The translations under genes and the position numbers were made by a program. From the NCBI RefSeq assembly GCF_037975245.1, contig NC_092571.1, positions 607,501 through 671,500 of the forward strand: a stretch of DNA of 64,000 bases, read 5' to 3'. Of this stretch, positions 35,125-45,180 are shown piece after piece. Origin of the DNA: Apostichopus japonicus. Taxonomy: Eukaryota > Echinodermata > Holothuroidea > Aspidochirotida > Stichopodidae. A model generated the notes under the pieces. That model saw only the letters and a program-made list of their open reading frames with translations, had not been told where the DNA came from and did no database searches. How positions within the stretch are numbered: position 1 is the stretch's first letter; each line of letters begins with the position of its first letter.

Positions 35125-37150
35125 GTGAAGAGGCACCAGTACTGTAAATATGATGCACTAGTACTGTAAACATGATGCAGCTAGTACTGTAAACACGATG
35201 CACTAGTACTGTAAATATGATGCACTAGTACTGTAAACATGATGCACTTGTACTGTAAATATGATGCACTTGTACTGTAAATATGATGCACTAGTACTGT
35301 AAACATGATGCACTAGTACTGCAAACATGATGCACTAGTACTGTAAACATGATGCACTTGTACTGTAAATATGATGCACTTGTACTGTAAATATGATGCA
35401 CTAGTACTGTAAACATGATGCACTAGTACTGCAAACATGATGCACTAGTACTGTAAACATGATGCACTTGTACTGTAAATATGATGCACTTGTACTGTAA
35501 ATATCATGCACTAGTACTGTAAACATGATGCACTAGTACTGCAAACATGATGCACTTGTACTGTAAATATGATGCACTAGTACTGTAAACATGATGCACT
35601 AGTACTGCAAACATGATGCACTAGTACTGTAAACATGATGCACTTGTACTGTAAATATGATGCACTTGTACTATAAATATCATGCATTAGTAAATACTGT
35701 AAATATCATGCACTAGTACTGTAACATGAAGCACTTATACTGTAAACATGATGCACTAGTGTACTGTAAACATGATGCACTAGTAGTACTGTAAATACGA
35801 TGCGCTAGTACTGTAAACATGATGCACTTGTACTGTAAATGTGATGCACTAGTACAGTAAATATCATGCACTAGTACTGTAAATATCATGCAATAGTACT
35901 GAAAACATGATGCACTAGTAGTACTGTAAACATGATGCACTAGTACTGTAAAAGTGATGCACTAATACTGTAAATATCATGCACTAGTACTGTAATAATG
36001 ATGCACTAGTACTGTAAATATCATGCACTAGTACTGTAAATATGATGCACAAGTACTGTAAATATCATGCACTACTACTGTAAACACTATGCACTTGTAC
36101 TGTAAACACGATGCACTAGTACTGTAAACATGATGCACTAGTAGTGCAAACATGTGGCACTTGTACTGTAAATATCATGCACTAGTTCTGTAAACATGAA
36201 GCACGAGTACTGTAAATTTGATGCACTAGTAATGTAAACATGATGCACTAGTACTGTAAATAATATGCACTAGCACTGTAAATATGATGCACTAGTACTG
36301 TAAATATCATGCACTAGTACTGTAAATATTATGCACTAGTACTGTAAATATCATGCACTAGTACTGTTAACACGATGCACTAGTACTGTAAACATGATCC
36401 ACTTGTACAATAAATATGATGCAATAGTACTGTAAACATGATCATGCACTAGTACTGTAAATGTGATGCACTAGTACTGTAAAAATGATGCACTAGTACT
36501 GTAAAAATGATGCACTAGTACTGTAAATATGATACACTAGTACTGTAAACATGATGCATAAGTACTGTAAATATCATGCACTAGTACTGTAAACACGATG
36601 CAACAGTACTGTAAACACGATGCACTAGTACTGTCAATATGATGCACAAGTACTGTAAATATCATGCACTAGTACTGTAAACACGATGCAACAGTTCTGT
36701 AAACACGATGCACTAGTACTGTAAATATCATGCACTAGTACTGTAAATATCATGCACTAGTACTGTAAGTATTATGCACCAGTACTGTAAATATCATGCA
36801 CTAGAATTGTAAACATGATGCAATAGTACTGTTACACGATGCAATAGTACTGTAAACATGATGCACTTGTACTGTCAATATGATGCACTAGTACTGTCAA
36901 TATGATGCACTGGTACTGTAAATATGATGCACTAGTACTGCAAATATGATGCACTAGTACTGTAAATATGATGCACTAGCACTGTAAATATGATGCACTA
37001 GTACATAAACATGATGCACTAGTACTGTTAATATGATGCACTAGTACTGTAAACATGATGCACTAGCACTGTAAATAAGATGCACTAGTACTGTAAATAT
37101 GATGCACTAGTACTGTAACCATCATGCACTAGAACTGTAAATATGATTCA
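35125..37150. repeat. 22-bp minisatellite, about 90 copies
   Basis: Unit GATGCACTAGTACTGTAAACAT with variants (CTTGTACTGTAAATAT, CTGCAAACAT). In 35.2-35.66 kb five-unit blocks (about 110 bp) repeat, a higher-order pattern. Divergence rises toward the right end. Confidence 0.95.
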
Positions 37151-37189
37151 ACTGTTGAGGCAAACCAATGTATCTGGCAAAATAAGGTA

Positions 37190-37440
37190 AAACATCAATC
37201 AATGGGCACCTCCTTTAAGAGTCAAAGTGCCTTATTTTGATTTTGGCTATATTCCTGAGTTGATGAATACTGTTTTTCCGCTCAGAGAAGAGAATCAGTG
37301 GGACCATTTATCGGCCAGAGAAGACCTACCTGAAGATCACCCAAAAAGCATCAAACAAAATATTGGCAGTGCTCCAAAGCCTAGAGTGAGTGTTTTACTG
37401 CACAGTACCAGTCTGGATTTGCAAGTTCATCAGATATGGG
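37190..37440 (+). pseudogene. DDE-type transposase relic, C-terminal part 2
   Basis: Reads QWAPPLRVKVPYFDFGYIPE, LMNTVFPLREENQWDHLSAR and EDLPEDHPKSIKQNIG, in line with the KVPK-Y-YIPE-M ... L--DDP--I--TI tail of this transposase-derived family. The continuous reading across an apparent AG at 37219 argues against a spliced exon. It is the far side of the relic split by the 22-bp array. Confidence 0.6.
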
Positions 37441-37639
37441 ATATTCCTAATTTATGAGGGTTAATTTAAGAAACAAGATGCACTTTTTATTTCACTTGAT
37501 TAGTACTCTTAATGGCTCAGAGAGATGTTACATGATGTTTAGTCTTGATGTGTGCTAAATTTACTCGGCTCAAATATGAGTCATCTAAAGACTCATTTCT
37601 TTACTTCATTACCTTCATTTACATTCATTTTATTGCTAT

Positions 37640-37735
37640 TGACTTGTTTGTATTAAAAGCGCCTAGAGCAAGCTTAGCACTTCTTGTTTCCAATTTAGCG
37701 CTAAATAAATCCAGTGTATTATTATTATTACTATT
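37640..37735 (+). mobile_element. CR1/L2-type LINE 3' tail (or SINE using it)
   Basis: TTAAAAGCGCCTAGAGCAAG, AATTTAGCGCTAAATAAAT and TATTATTATTATTAC match the tail logic of the LINE ending at 12358 (AGCGC ... AGCGCTATATAAAT then TAA-type triplets). Only the tail is visible. Confidence 0.6.
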
Positions 37736-37874
37736 TTTATGTTACTGTCCAAGAAAATGGAAACTTCACAATGGCTGTGCTAATACTTCATTATTGTGTT
37801 ATGTAACCCACTTATTCATCTACCCTATTACGTAACATAAGTTACAGTACCATTCAAGTCTCTGAGTCTTCCAA

Positions 37875-38235
37875 TTGTTACGACCCCAGATGCGCTCACG
37901 CATTCTACATAACTGGAACTCGCCAACAAAGTGTTTCGCAGACTTCGTGAATATTCATAGCCTACTAGAACATTCCATTACACTCCGGGTATAAAAGCCG
38001 CAGACGCCTGATTGAACGCCCTCTCCGTTTTCGCCGTTCGTTCCGTTAAGAGGTTGTCGCCACACCTCTGATGGTTCCTTGGCTTTGATTACTGTGCCCA
38101 TTTTAAACACAGTATATACAGTATTTAACTCTATACTTTTGTCGGAACCCCGACCTTTTACTCTCTAATGGATTCTTGTCGCTCTACCTGAACTTTCTCT
38201 ACATCCAGCCGAACTACTTCTAAAGCAAACCTGGA
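37875..38235 (+). other. possible solo LTR or orphan promoter with TATA box
   Basis: Starts TGTTACGACCCCAGATGCG, an LTR-like opening, and has GGGTATAAAAGCCGC at about 37987, a strong TATA box, in an island richer in CpG than its surroundings. No matching second copy, 3' CA end or target duplication was found in the window. Confidence 0.3.
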
Positions 38236-38388
38236 CACTATCAGCCTAGCACAAAGGTAACTCCAGAAACTAAGCAGAATCTCTCCCCTCGGCTCTCCCA
38301 GGTCCAGAAAGACGTTAATTGATTTAAGAAACTATACTTATCAGGCGCGTATCCAGGGGGGGGCATTGGGGGCGCGCGCCCCCCGGGT

Positions 38389-38498
38389 AAGGAAAAGAGG
38401 AGAGAAAAAAAAGAGAAGAAAAAAGGGAAAAGGAGGGAAAAAGAGAAAAGGAGGAGAGAAAGGAAGGAAGGGAAAAAAGAGAAAAAAGAGAGAAAAAG
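38389..38498 (+). repeat. 110-nt uninterrupted purine run
   Basis: Only A and G on the plus strand from 38389 to 38498, with no simple period; purine richness continues to about 38527. Confidence 0.95.
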
Positions 38499-38838
38499 CA
38501 GAAAAGGAGGGAGTAGAAGATAAACGCCAAGACCTCGGGAAGAGAAAGAGGAACAGTCATATTTAATGCGCTGATCCCTATTATATACACAGGGTAGCCA
38601 GTGACAGATCAAGGATTACGGAGGGGACGTGCGCCTCACGCTACCCCTTATACCGACAACTCCATTTTTGACGTTTCCAATTTTCCTCTCTCTCTCACTA
38701 ATGTATCTATATAAATACTATATATGGTCTATCATAACACGTGTGTGTGTATGGACGCCTTAAACAATTGTACAATTGTGCTATATGGAACCAACTGTCG
38801 CTGGTCTTGAACTCGACCGAGTCGTCGGGGAACATGAC

Positions 38839-39082
38839 GCATTTCCGGAAGGGGGCGACCGCCCCCCCCCCCGAGCAAATTTTCTTTTTGACATCGCTAG
38901 TAATTTCAAAATAGACAATGCTTAGATGCAACTTACAAGGCCTGGGAAGTGTTATTTCCAGCGATCTGGGAGGCATTTTCGGCCAAAAATTTTCTTGTAC
39001 GCTTCGCGCCAACTCATGGTGGCGTTCGCTTAGATAGTTTGCCTACAGGCTTCGCCCTTGGCAAATACTCGCTACACGCCTG
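38839..39082 (+). mobile_element. hAT-type MITE copy, left end degraded
   Basis: CAACTTACAAGGCCTGGGAA, CAGCGATCTGGGAGGCATTT and TGTACGCTTCGCGCCAACT match the 25.8-kb element closely. The right end is CTCGCTACACGCCTG; the left terminus is replaced by CGCATTTCCGGAAGGGGG. Confidence 0.8.
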
Positions 39083-39183
39083 TTCGAATTTGTAAAGCAA
39101 ATAGCAGATACATCATATCAGTGAGCATTGAAATGCATGTTCCACGATGAACAGCCTGAAAAACTGTCTGTGTGTAGTCAAAG

Positions 39184-39616
39184 GCATAGGAGCCCAATTG
39201 GATTTGGGGTTGTAACGACTTGCCCGAAAAAAAGCCGAAATTTTTCACGCGCGATGCGCGCGTTCAACGTATCGATGCCAATATCACATAAGCAAGCATC
39301 GGTCATTACATTGCATGGCATCGTGTACCGCACGGTCCGTGAAAGTTGCACAGTATACCGCCGGATGCTAATGTAAATAACCAAATGTCTTATGTAGATG
39401 GAGAAAAAGCATACAGATCCATTTATGTCAAAACTCTCTTTTACAGTAGTAATGTCGGCCAAGCTTAGAACTTTATTTTAATTACCAAGGAGATCATTTT
39501 TAAGCTATTCATTGCTATTTATTTTTCTTTCAGTAGGTGCCCGAAAAAATGGCAACAAATTTGGTTGGGGGGGGGGGGGGCTGCAGCCACCGCCTGCTAC
39601 GGGACCTACGCCTATG
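39184..39616 (+). mobile_element. CATAGG-family TIR element, copy B
   Basis: GCATAGGAGCCCAATTGG to CTACGCCTATG, with ACGACTTGCCCGAAAA, CGCGCGTTCAACG, TTTCAGTAGGTGCCCGAAAA and a G run before the end. Same order as copy A. Confidence 0.75.
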
Positions 39617-40287
39617 TGTGTAGTGTTCGGTGTCGATATACCTGATATCGGAAATATCTGCTATTTTTCATTTCCTTCAACCAAGTTTTATAATAGCCAT
39701 TATAAGAGGTTTTAATATTTCTACACCAATAAATTAACTGTGTCGGAATTTTCGAAAATTTCCTGAAACATTCTTCATCATACTTTCCTCTACTCGTCCA
39801 ATTTTGACCTGTCTATTAGGGGTTGAAGGAGGTTTTTCTATATTAGTTGTCCATAGATTGAATTTTGTGCAACATTATGGGTATGTTTTGAAGTGATTTT
39901 TATTCACGAAAAATGTGAATTTTCAAATTCTCAACAAATAATGGGCTTAAAACCTTGAAAAGTGGGGCTTTCGGATATTGTGGGCCGTGACGTAGAATCA
40001 CCTACAAAAGCAATGATCCATAGGACATGCAATCAGGTCGAACATGTGTGACAATCTTCAAAAAGGTTATGGATGGAAAAAAAACTTTTGGGAAATACTT
40101 GGTTCTCAGGCAAAAGTGTACATCTGGTTGCTCATTTTCAAGCCCGAGAAGTGCCATTTCCGGTGATCTGGGGGGTATCAAAACCAGAAATTTTCTTGTA
40201 CGCTCCGCGCCAACCGATGGTGGCGCTCCGCTTAGATAGTAATTCGCGCCCCCCGGGTTAGAAAATCCTGGATACGCGCCTGCTTAT

Positions 40288-42156
40288 GTATTATGTTCAT
40301 ATTTATACTTTGTTCTGCCATGTAAATAGCTTATTAAATGCTCTAAACTTATTTTCATCCTTGTGTTCTCCTTTTTATGCCATGTGATCTGTTCTCCACA
40401 TTAAGTATGAGAACGGTCACGTAACAATTGAGGGAAAGAGAAGCAAATACACTGTCATCAGCTAAATTTTAACGTTTTATGCCTTTATTTGGAGTGCTCA
40501 AATCCGTATTATTTGGATCTACATTTGCCACCTACAGTACTGTACATCCAAACTTTTCCTCCTAACCGTATGATTTTATATAGGCTTTCAAAACAAAGGA
40601 AATATATTTTACCTTCAGCATATTTTTGCACAATTCTTTCACTCCTTGGAATAACAATAACACCCCTCCCCCTCCACCCTACTTAGATTAACACTGTCTA
40701 TAAACTTAAGAAAAGTAATTATCATCACTGTGCCAAAGTTTGAATACCATTTCACAAACCATGAAATAGTTATTTTACCTTCAAGGTTTCACTGCTTGGA
40801 GTAGCAATAACTCCTCAACCCATCCCTATCACCCCACTAAGGTAACCATTGTCTATGAACTTAAGGAAAGTAATTAGTACTATCAATGTGCCAATTTTTG
40901 CTTTTATTGTAGTGTGCGACATGCGTGCGCGCACGCATGTCGCACATTGGCAGTACTGGCCAAGTGACAATAGCTCCATGACTGGCTTTTGAAACTTAAA
41001 GTTTCAAAAAGTCTCTTTACTGTACATTTGCAGTTTCAGAGGATAGCTGTGTAACCCACTTATTCTGAGCCTGTCAAAGCACTCACAAGTGCCCACACTT
41101 TGTAGGTATACCTATATGTCTATACTTCCTGGTGTTCAGTCTGCCCCAACAATAATACCATGAACAACTGAAAAGCTCTTCCTAATACTGCAAGCACTCC
41201 ACAGTTACAATGCTGCCTATTTGCAGGCAAATGCAGTTCTAGTTTCTAATTGATTTCTCTCCTATTCAACAAGGTTTATGCCAGGATTGAATCCTACATA
41301 CGGTCCATCCACAGATGGAAATCTTTCTCTTATCTTTGAGATGCAACAGGATGGCAATACCATTCAATTTCCTCTAACAAGGTGACCAAACTTCCAGTAG
41401 ATAAAATTTGTGTATATAACGTCTGTAGTTCCTGTTAGTTCTGTTTTCATCCAAAGCAAAATCATCCTCTCTAACATATTTATCTCTCGCGCATATTTAC
41501 AGCCAAGATGTATGTGCGTTAATTCAAATATTGCTAAATGCATCCAAGTAACTTACACACTGTTGCACCCTGTTTGTACAGCACTTATTTTCTACATTTA
41601 TACTAAGCATCAGTAAACAGTTAAATGTTAACAGGGTTTGGGTCGTCATATTGCTTCACTTCCGATGCCAAACACGGATGTAGGGTTTAAATGGTAATTT
41701 ATACAGCTCCATTACAACTCAAAATTTACACAGCCTGCTGTCCAACAAACAATGGGGTTGACGTTTATCAGTATATGATGAGATATGGTCATTTTCACAA
41801 TCAGTGGTGTAACTTTCAATATTGGCACTTATTGCTTTGTAACTCAGTGACCAAATACCAGAATTCTTAGATTTTTAGCCATTTGACCATCCTAAGTGAA
41901 GTCTACCTTAGGTAGCTTAACAAACTTTCTCGGTTTCTTCAGGTGGATTTGGTGGCCATAAATATGCTTAAAATATGCTAGCTCAGTCGTACACTCTCAA
42001 CTACACTGCTTTTGTCAGAGCCTGTACTTTTTGGTGGAAGGTATTTTCCAGTTCTTATTTGGTTGATATTATGAACAAGTGTTCAAGCTAAAATGTAATT
42101 GTGTTCCCCAGTTTTTCTTCCTTTTCTTCTCCAAGGACCGGTGGCTAGATTTTGTC
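40288..42156. other. unassigned DNA
   Basis: No exon recognised; it contains the palindrome listed separately. Confidence 0.4.
40913..40946. repeat. perfect 34-bp palindrome
   Basis: Arms of 17 bp (TGTGCGACATGCGTGCG) meet without spacer at GCGCGC. The centre is alternating purine-pyrimidine. Confidence 0.98.
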
Positions 42157-42630
42157 ATTTCGGAGGTGACATTTTCCACTAACAATTAGTACCTAAGTTT
42201 AACTGCAACTAAGTTCTAGTTAAGCAGTGTAAATTTTGTTAATTAAGGTTGCATTATTACAATAACTAATGTGTCTAATATCTGGACCCTAAAATATTTT
42301 TCATTTGGAATTCTTAAAAAATTGTTTAAATTTCAAATTTAATGTTAACTTTTTCGTTAACTTTTCCGTCACCTCCGAAACAAAGCATTCTTCAGCCCAA
42401 GTTTTATGTAAACAATAGTATAGCCATTAGCCATATTGAACTTATTAAAATATACCTCACCCCCTAATGTAATATTTGAGTAAAAGTTGTGACAACATGA
42501 CCAGTCATTGTAATTTCTGGGAGATTCTTAACTTTCCGTTAACATGCGTCACCTCCGAAACACCTTGTCACCTCCGAAACAGGTTAGTTGGAATATGTGA
42601 TCTCTACTTATCCAATAAACATCTTCCTTG

Positions 42631-42718
42631 ACACGAACAAAATGTCACTTGCAAGCAACAGAAAGTTAACTTTTTCAGATTGCCGCATGCGGTTTGGGTG
42701 AGTCTGCAATGCCTTTAA
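42631..42718 (-). mobile_element. piggyBac-type MITE, terminal fragment
   Basis: GACACGAACAAAATGTCACT, AGAAAGTTAACTTTTTCAGA and CAATGCCTTTAA match one end of the 49.2-kb element; the other end is missing. The terminal TTAA is retained (42715-42718). Confidence 0.8.
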
Positions 42719-42796
42719 CAACCAATTAAAAACAACTAACCTTTATAGAGCGAAAAACCCATTTAACTCTATATTGTTGCTCCAGATGGTCTCTTA

Positions 42797-43865
42797 GGCC
42801 TTGTTCACATTTAAGAATGCAACCTGTGCGATTATTGATATTAAGTCCGCAAGGAGGATCAACTAGTTAAGAACAAGACGCATTCACATTTCAGAACAAG
42901 TAAGTTTCGTCTGCTTGCGAGATTAATATACTGCCCAGGCGTGAAAAGGTCATATCAGCTGTTGACATTCCCACTGTTCTTTGCCATTGTCTTATGTGTT
43001 GACAAGTGTGTAGTCAACACACACCACTGCAGGTCAATCATCGCACTAAACAGTACACTGTATTCATACCACTCCGTACTGGCATTACCATAACATGTTA
43101 ACCCAGATTTGAATTTTTCCAAACCCTTCAAGTGAAAGAGCGATCGATCTTGCCAGTCAGTGGTTACTGCTTGATGTTGCATTTGAGGCTAATCTAACAT
43201 CAAAGGCATTTAATGTTAGGTCTAAATACCTAGTAAGGTCTATTGTATCTGTATACAGTAGGCTAGTGCAACTTCATTATATATATATGGCCAGGCCAGA
43301 CATAGTGGTTTTAGCCTTTTAATAACTTTGTAGCAACCGAACCCAAAATCATCCATTTTTAAATAACCATAAAATTACAGAGTTTGGCCTCTTCAAAAAT
43401 CTGTCAGTACGGCGTACAATGAATTTAAGGTTATTACAGTAGATTTCAGTGGACTGTCATTCAGTTTGTTTTCATCTCACAACCGTTACCGCGTCTTTTC
43501 TGCAGTGTTGGTCAAATCGGTTCAAAGAAAATGAAATGGGTTCACGGATAGCATCATCTGGTAGTGTTTCTGTTAGGAAGGGCAACGCTCTGACAACATA
43601 CTACCCACCCAATTGCAACTATATATATCGGATATTTCATAACTAAACCGGAAATCTCGGGTCACCATAACTGTATGTCCGCGACCATTCACATTACATT
43701 CATTGAGAATGCAAGAGCGATTGAATGAAACCCCAGAAAGGAGGATACCTGTAAATTCTTACGACTGCATGACTTTAAGTATGAGTAAAGGAGTGTTCAC
43801 ACTAGGGGAATTAATTGCCCTTGCGGACTTGAAGTACGGGTGCATTCTCAAATGTGAACAAGGCC
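42797..43865. mobile_element. TIR element with GGCCTTGTTCACATTT ends
   Basis: Left GGCCTTGTTCACATTTAAGA and right end, inverted, GGCCTTGTTCACATTTGAGA, both followed by ATGCA. Subterminal sequence also pairs (AAGTCCGCAAGG). About 1.07 kb, no transposase motif. Target duplication not resolved. Confidence 0.7.
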
Positions 43866-44514
43866 ATAGCTAGCCAAGCTGCTGTTTAATGTTTTTAGCC
43901 CATCATTTTTGCAGTTTTTGACAAGTGTTAACCTAACTTTTCATTGAAACTTTGATAGACTGCACATGGTTAGGTCATGTTAATGATGTTTTTTTTTTTC
44001 CAGCTTAGACTGAATGTCCTCTTCAAAATTGTAAAAGGTTACAGGAATGTGACAGTAAGCTTCATTGCCAAAAGTTTAACCAACATTAATGATACTGTAA
44101 CTAGCAGTCAGAATGGCTAATGGTTATGCAATGTTAATCATTTCTTTGTGGTATAATATTTCATATGCAATTAGCCAAAACAGTGTGAATTTAACCAAAT
44201 GATTTTGAACGGATACAGTATTGTCTCCAAGTTATCATGAATGGCAGCAAAAGCAGTCATAGTTCTAGTATCATGAATGTCATTAAACTATTATCAACAT
44301 ATCCTTCTAATGTTTTTCATACTTTCCAGGGAATTCGTTCTATGTGTTTTAGAATTCATGAATCAAGCCTTCTGGGTTGTGTAAACGTTTAGCGTCACCT
44401 CCGAAACAAAAGAGACTGAAGGTATATGTTGAGACAAAAGACGGTTTTCTCTGATTTCACAAAGACTGACATTATTTCTTCAGATCTAATAGCTCTATTC
44501 TTTTCTTTCTAATC

Positions 44515-44520
44515 TTTATT
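44515..44520 (-). terminator. poly(A) signal for the candidate minus-strand gene
   Basis: AATAAA on the minus strand about 80 nt after the stop at 44599. Confidence 0.4.
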
Positions 44521-44598
44521 TACATAAATCCTTGAAATCTGACATATTTTGGGAATGTTTGGTTTTTAGCTGGTAACTACTCCGAGTTTGAGTCTTCA

Positions 44599-44854
44599 TC
44601 AAATTGCAATATGTTTAATTAATATCTTATGTAGATAAATGACTTCAGGATTATGAAGAGGGGGTGAGGGAGGGAGGTGGAGTATTTCAGCCCAATTGTC
44701 ATACATGGTGACATCACATAGTTTGCTACTGTCATGGAACTTCATAAACTTGTAATATATTGGCTGCAATCTGAATATCACTGGCTGAAGATTTGTAGGT
44801 GTGTCTGAAACTAAGGTACAGACCAACTGCACCACTTTATCTCTGACAATGTTC
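44599..44854 (-). CDS. candidate terminal exon of an unrecognised gene
   Basis: Starts after a weak acceptor (ATAACAAAG) and takes one base in, giving NIVRDKVVQLVCTLVSDTPT then NLQPVIFRLQPIYYKFMKF and a tail to a stop at 44599. The entry phase matches the exit phase of the exon at 45071-45180. The composition is that of a soluble protein and no motif was recognised. The AATAAA just downstream supports a 3' terminal exon. It could also be chance open sequence. Confidence 0.35.
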
Positions 44855-45070
44855 CTTTGTTATAAGAATTCTGCAGAAAATCAATTATAAATAGAAAAAT
44901 ATAAGCACATTTTGTTCTGATAACATTGGGCATAGTTTCACATTGTGACATACACCTGTACTACATTCTATTTTATGCAGCATAACCTACATACGTTATG
45001 ATTTCTTGTGGTCTATGATCATCAAAGCTATGTAAATATTAGTAAAGTGGAAAGTGTGTGCTATGCCAAC

Positions 45071-45180
45071 CTGAATTTGAGCTTCACTTTTACTTGAAGC
45101 AACCTTCTGCTGCCCAGGTACAGTACACTATCATCTTCACCTGCTGCATGCTCATTTAGTGCAATAGTCTCTGAAAAGTC
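45071..45180 (-). CDS. candidate internal exon of an unrecognised gene
   Basis: A good acceptor (TTTATTTTTTTATACAG) precedes DFSETIALNEHAAGEDDS then VLYLGSRRLLQVKVKLKF, with a donor CAG|GTTGGC, phase 0 in and phase 2 out. An earlier donor (CAA|GTAAAA) is possible. Joined to the next exon the frame stays open. No family recognised. Confidence 0.35.

Larger units (their letters stand above)
38342..40282 (+). mobile_element. CAGGCGCGTA-type element with nested insertions
   Basis: Left end CAGGCGCGTATCCAGGGGGG, right end CCTGGATACGCGCCTG, with CTTAT on both outer sides (38337-38341, 40283-40287). Only 5 bp match rather than the expected 8. Inside are a purine run, a related MITE copy (38839-39082), a CATAGG-family element (39184-39616) and, at the right, the core GTACGCTCCGCGCCAACCGA. 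The two ends could belong to one element expanded by insertions or to two different copies. Confidence 0.6.
42157..44408. repeat. dispersed 15-bp motif GTCACCTCCGAAACA, five copies
   Basis: Found at 42368-42382, 42548-42562, 42567-42581 and 44394-44408 exactly, and inverted at 42157-42170 with one change. Two copies share an upstream TTAACTTTTTCGTTAAC-like block, so they may be pieces of a decayed repeat. Confidence 0.8.

Noticed and set aside
37220-37385. Host exon with AG acceptor and GTGAGT donor
   Set aside because: The reading continues upstream across the acceptor and matches the tail of the transposase family found next to it.
38342-40282. Firm 5-bp target duplication CTTAT for the composite element
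   Set aside because: Related elements make 8-bp duplications, so the 5-bp match may be chance; kept only as a tentative note.
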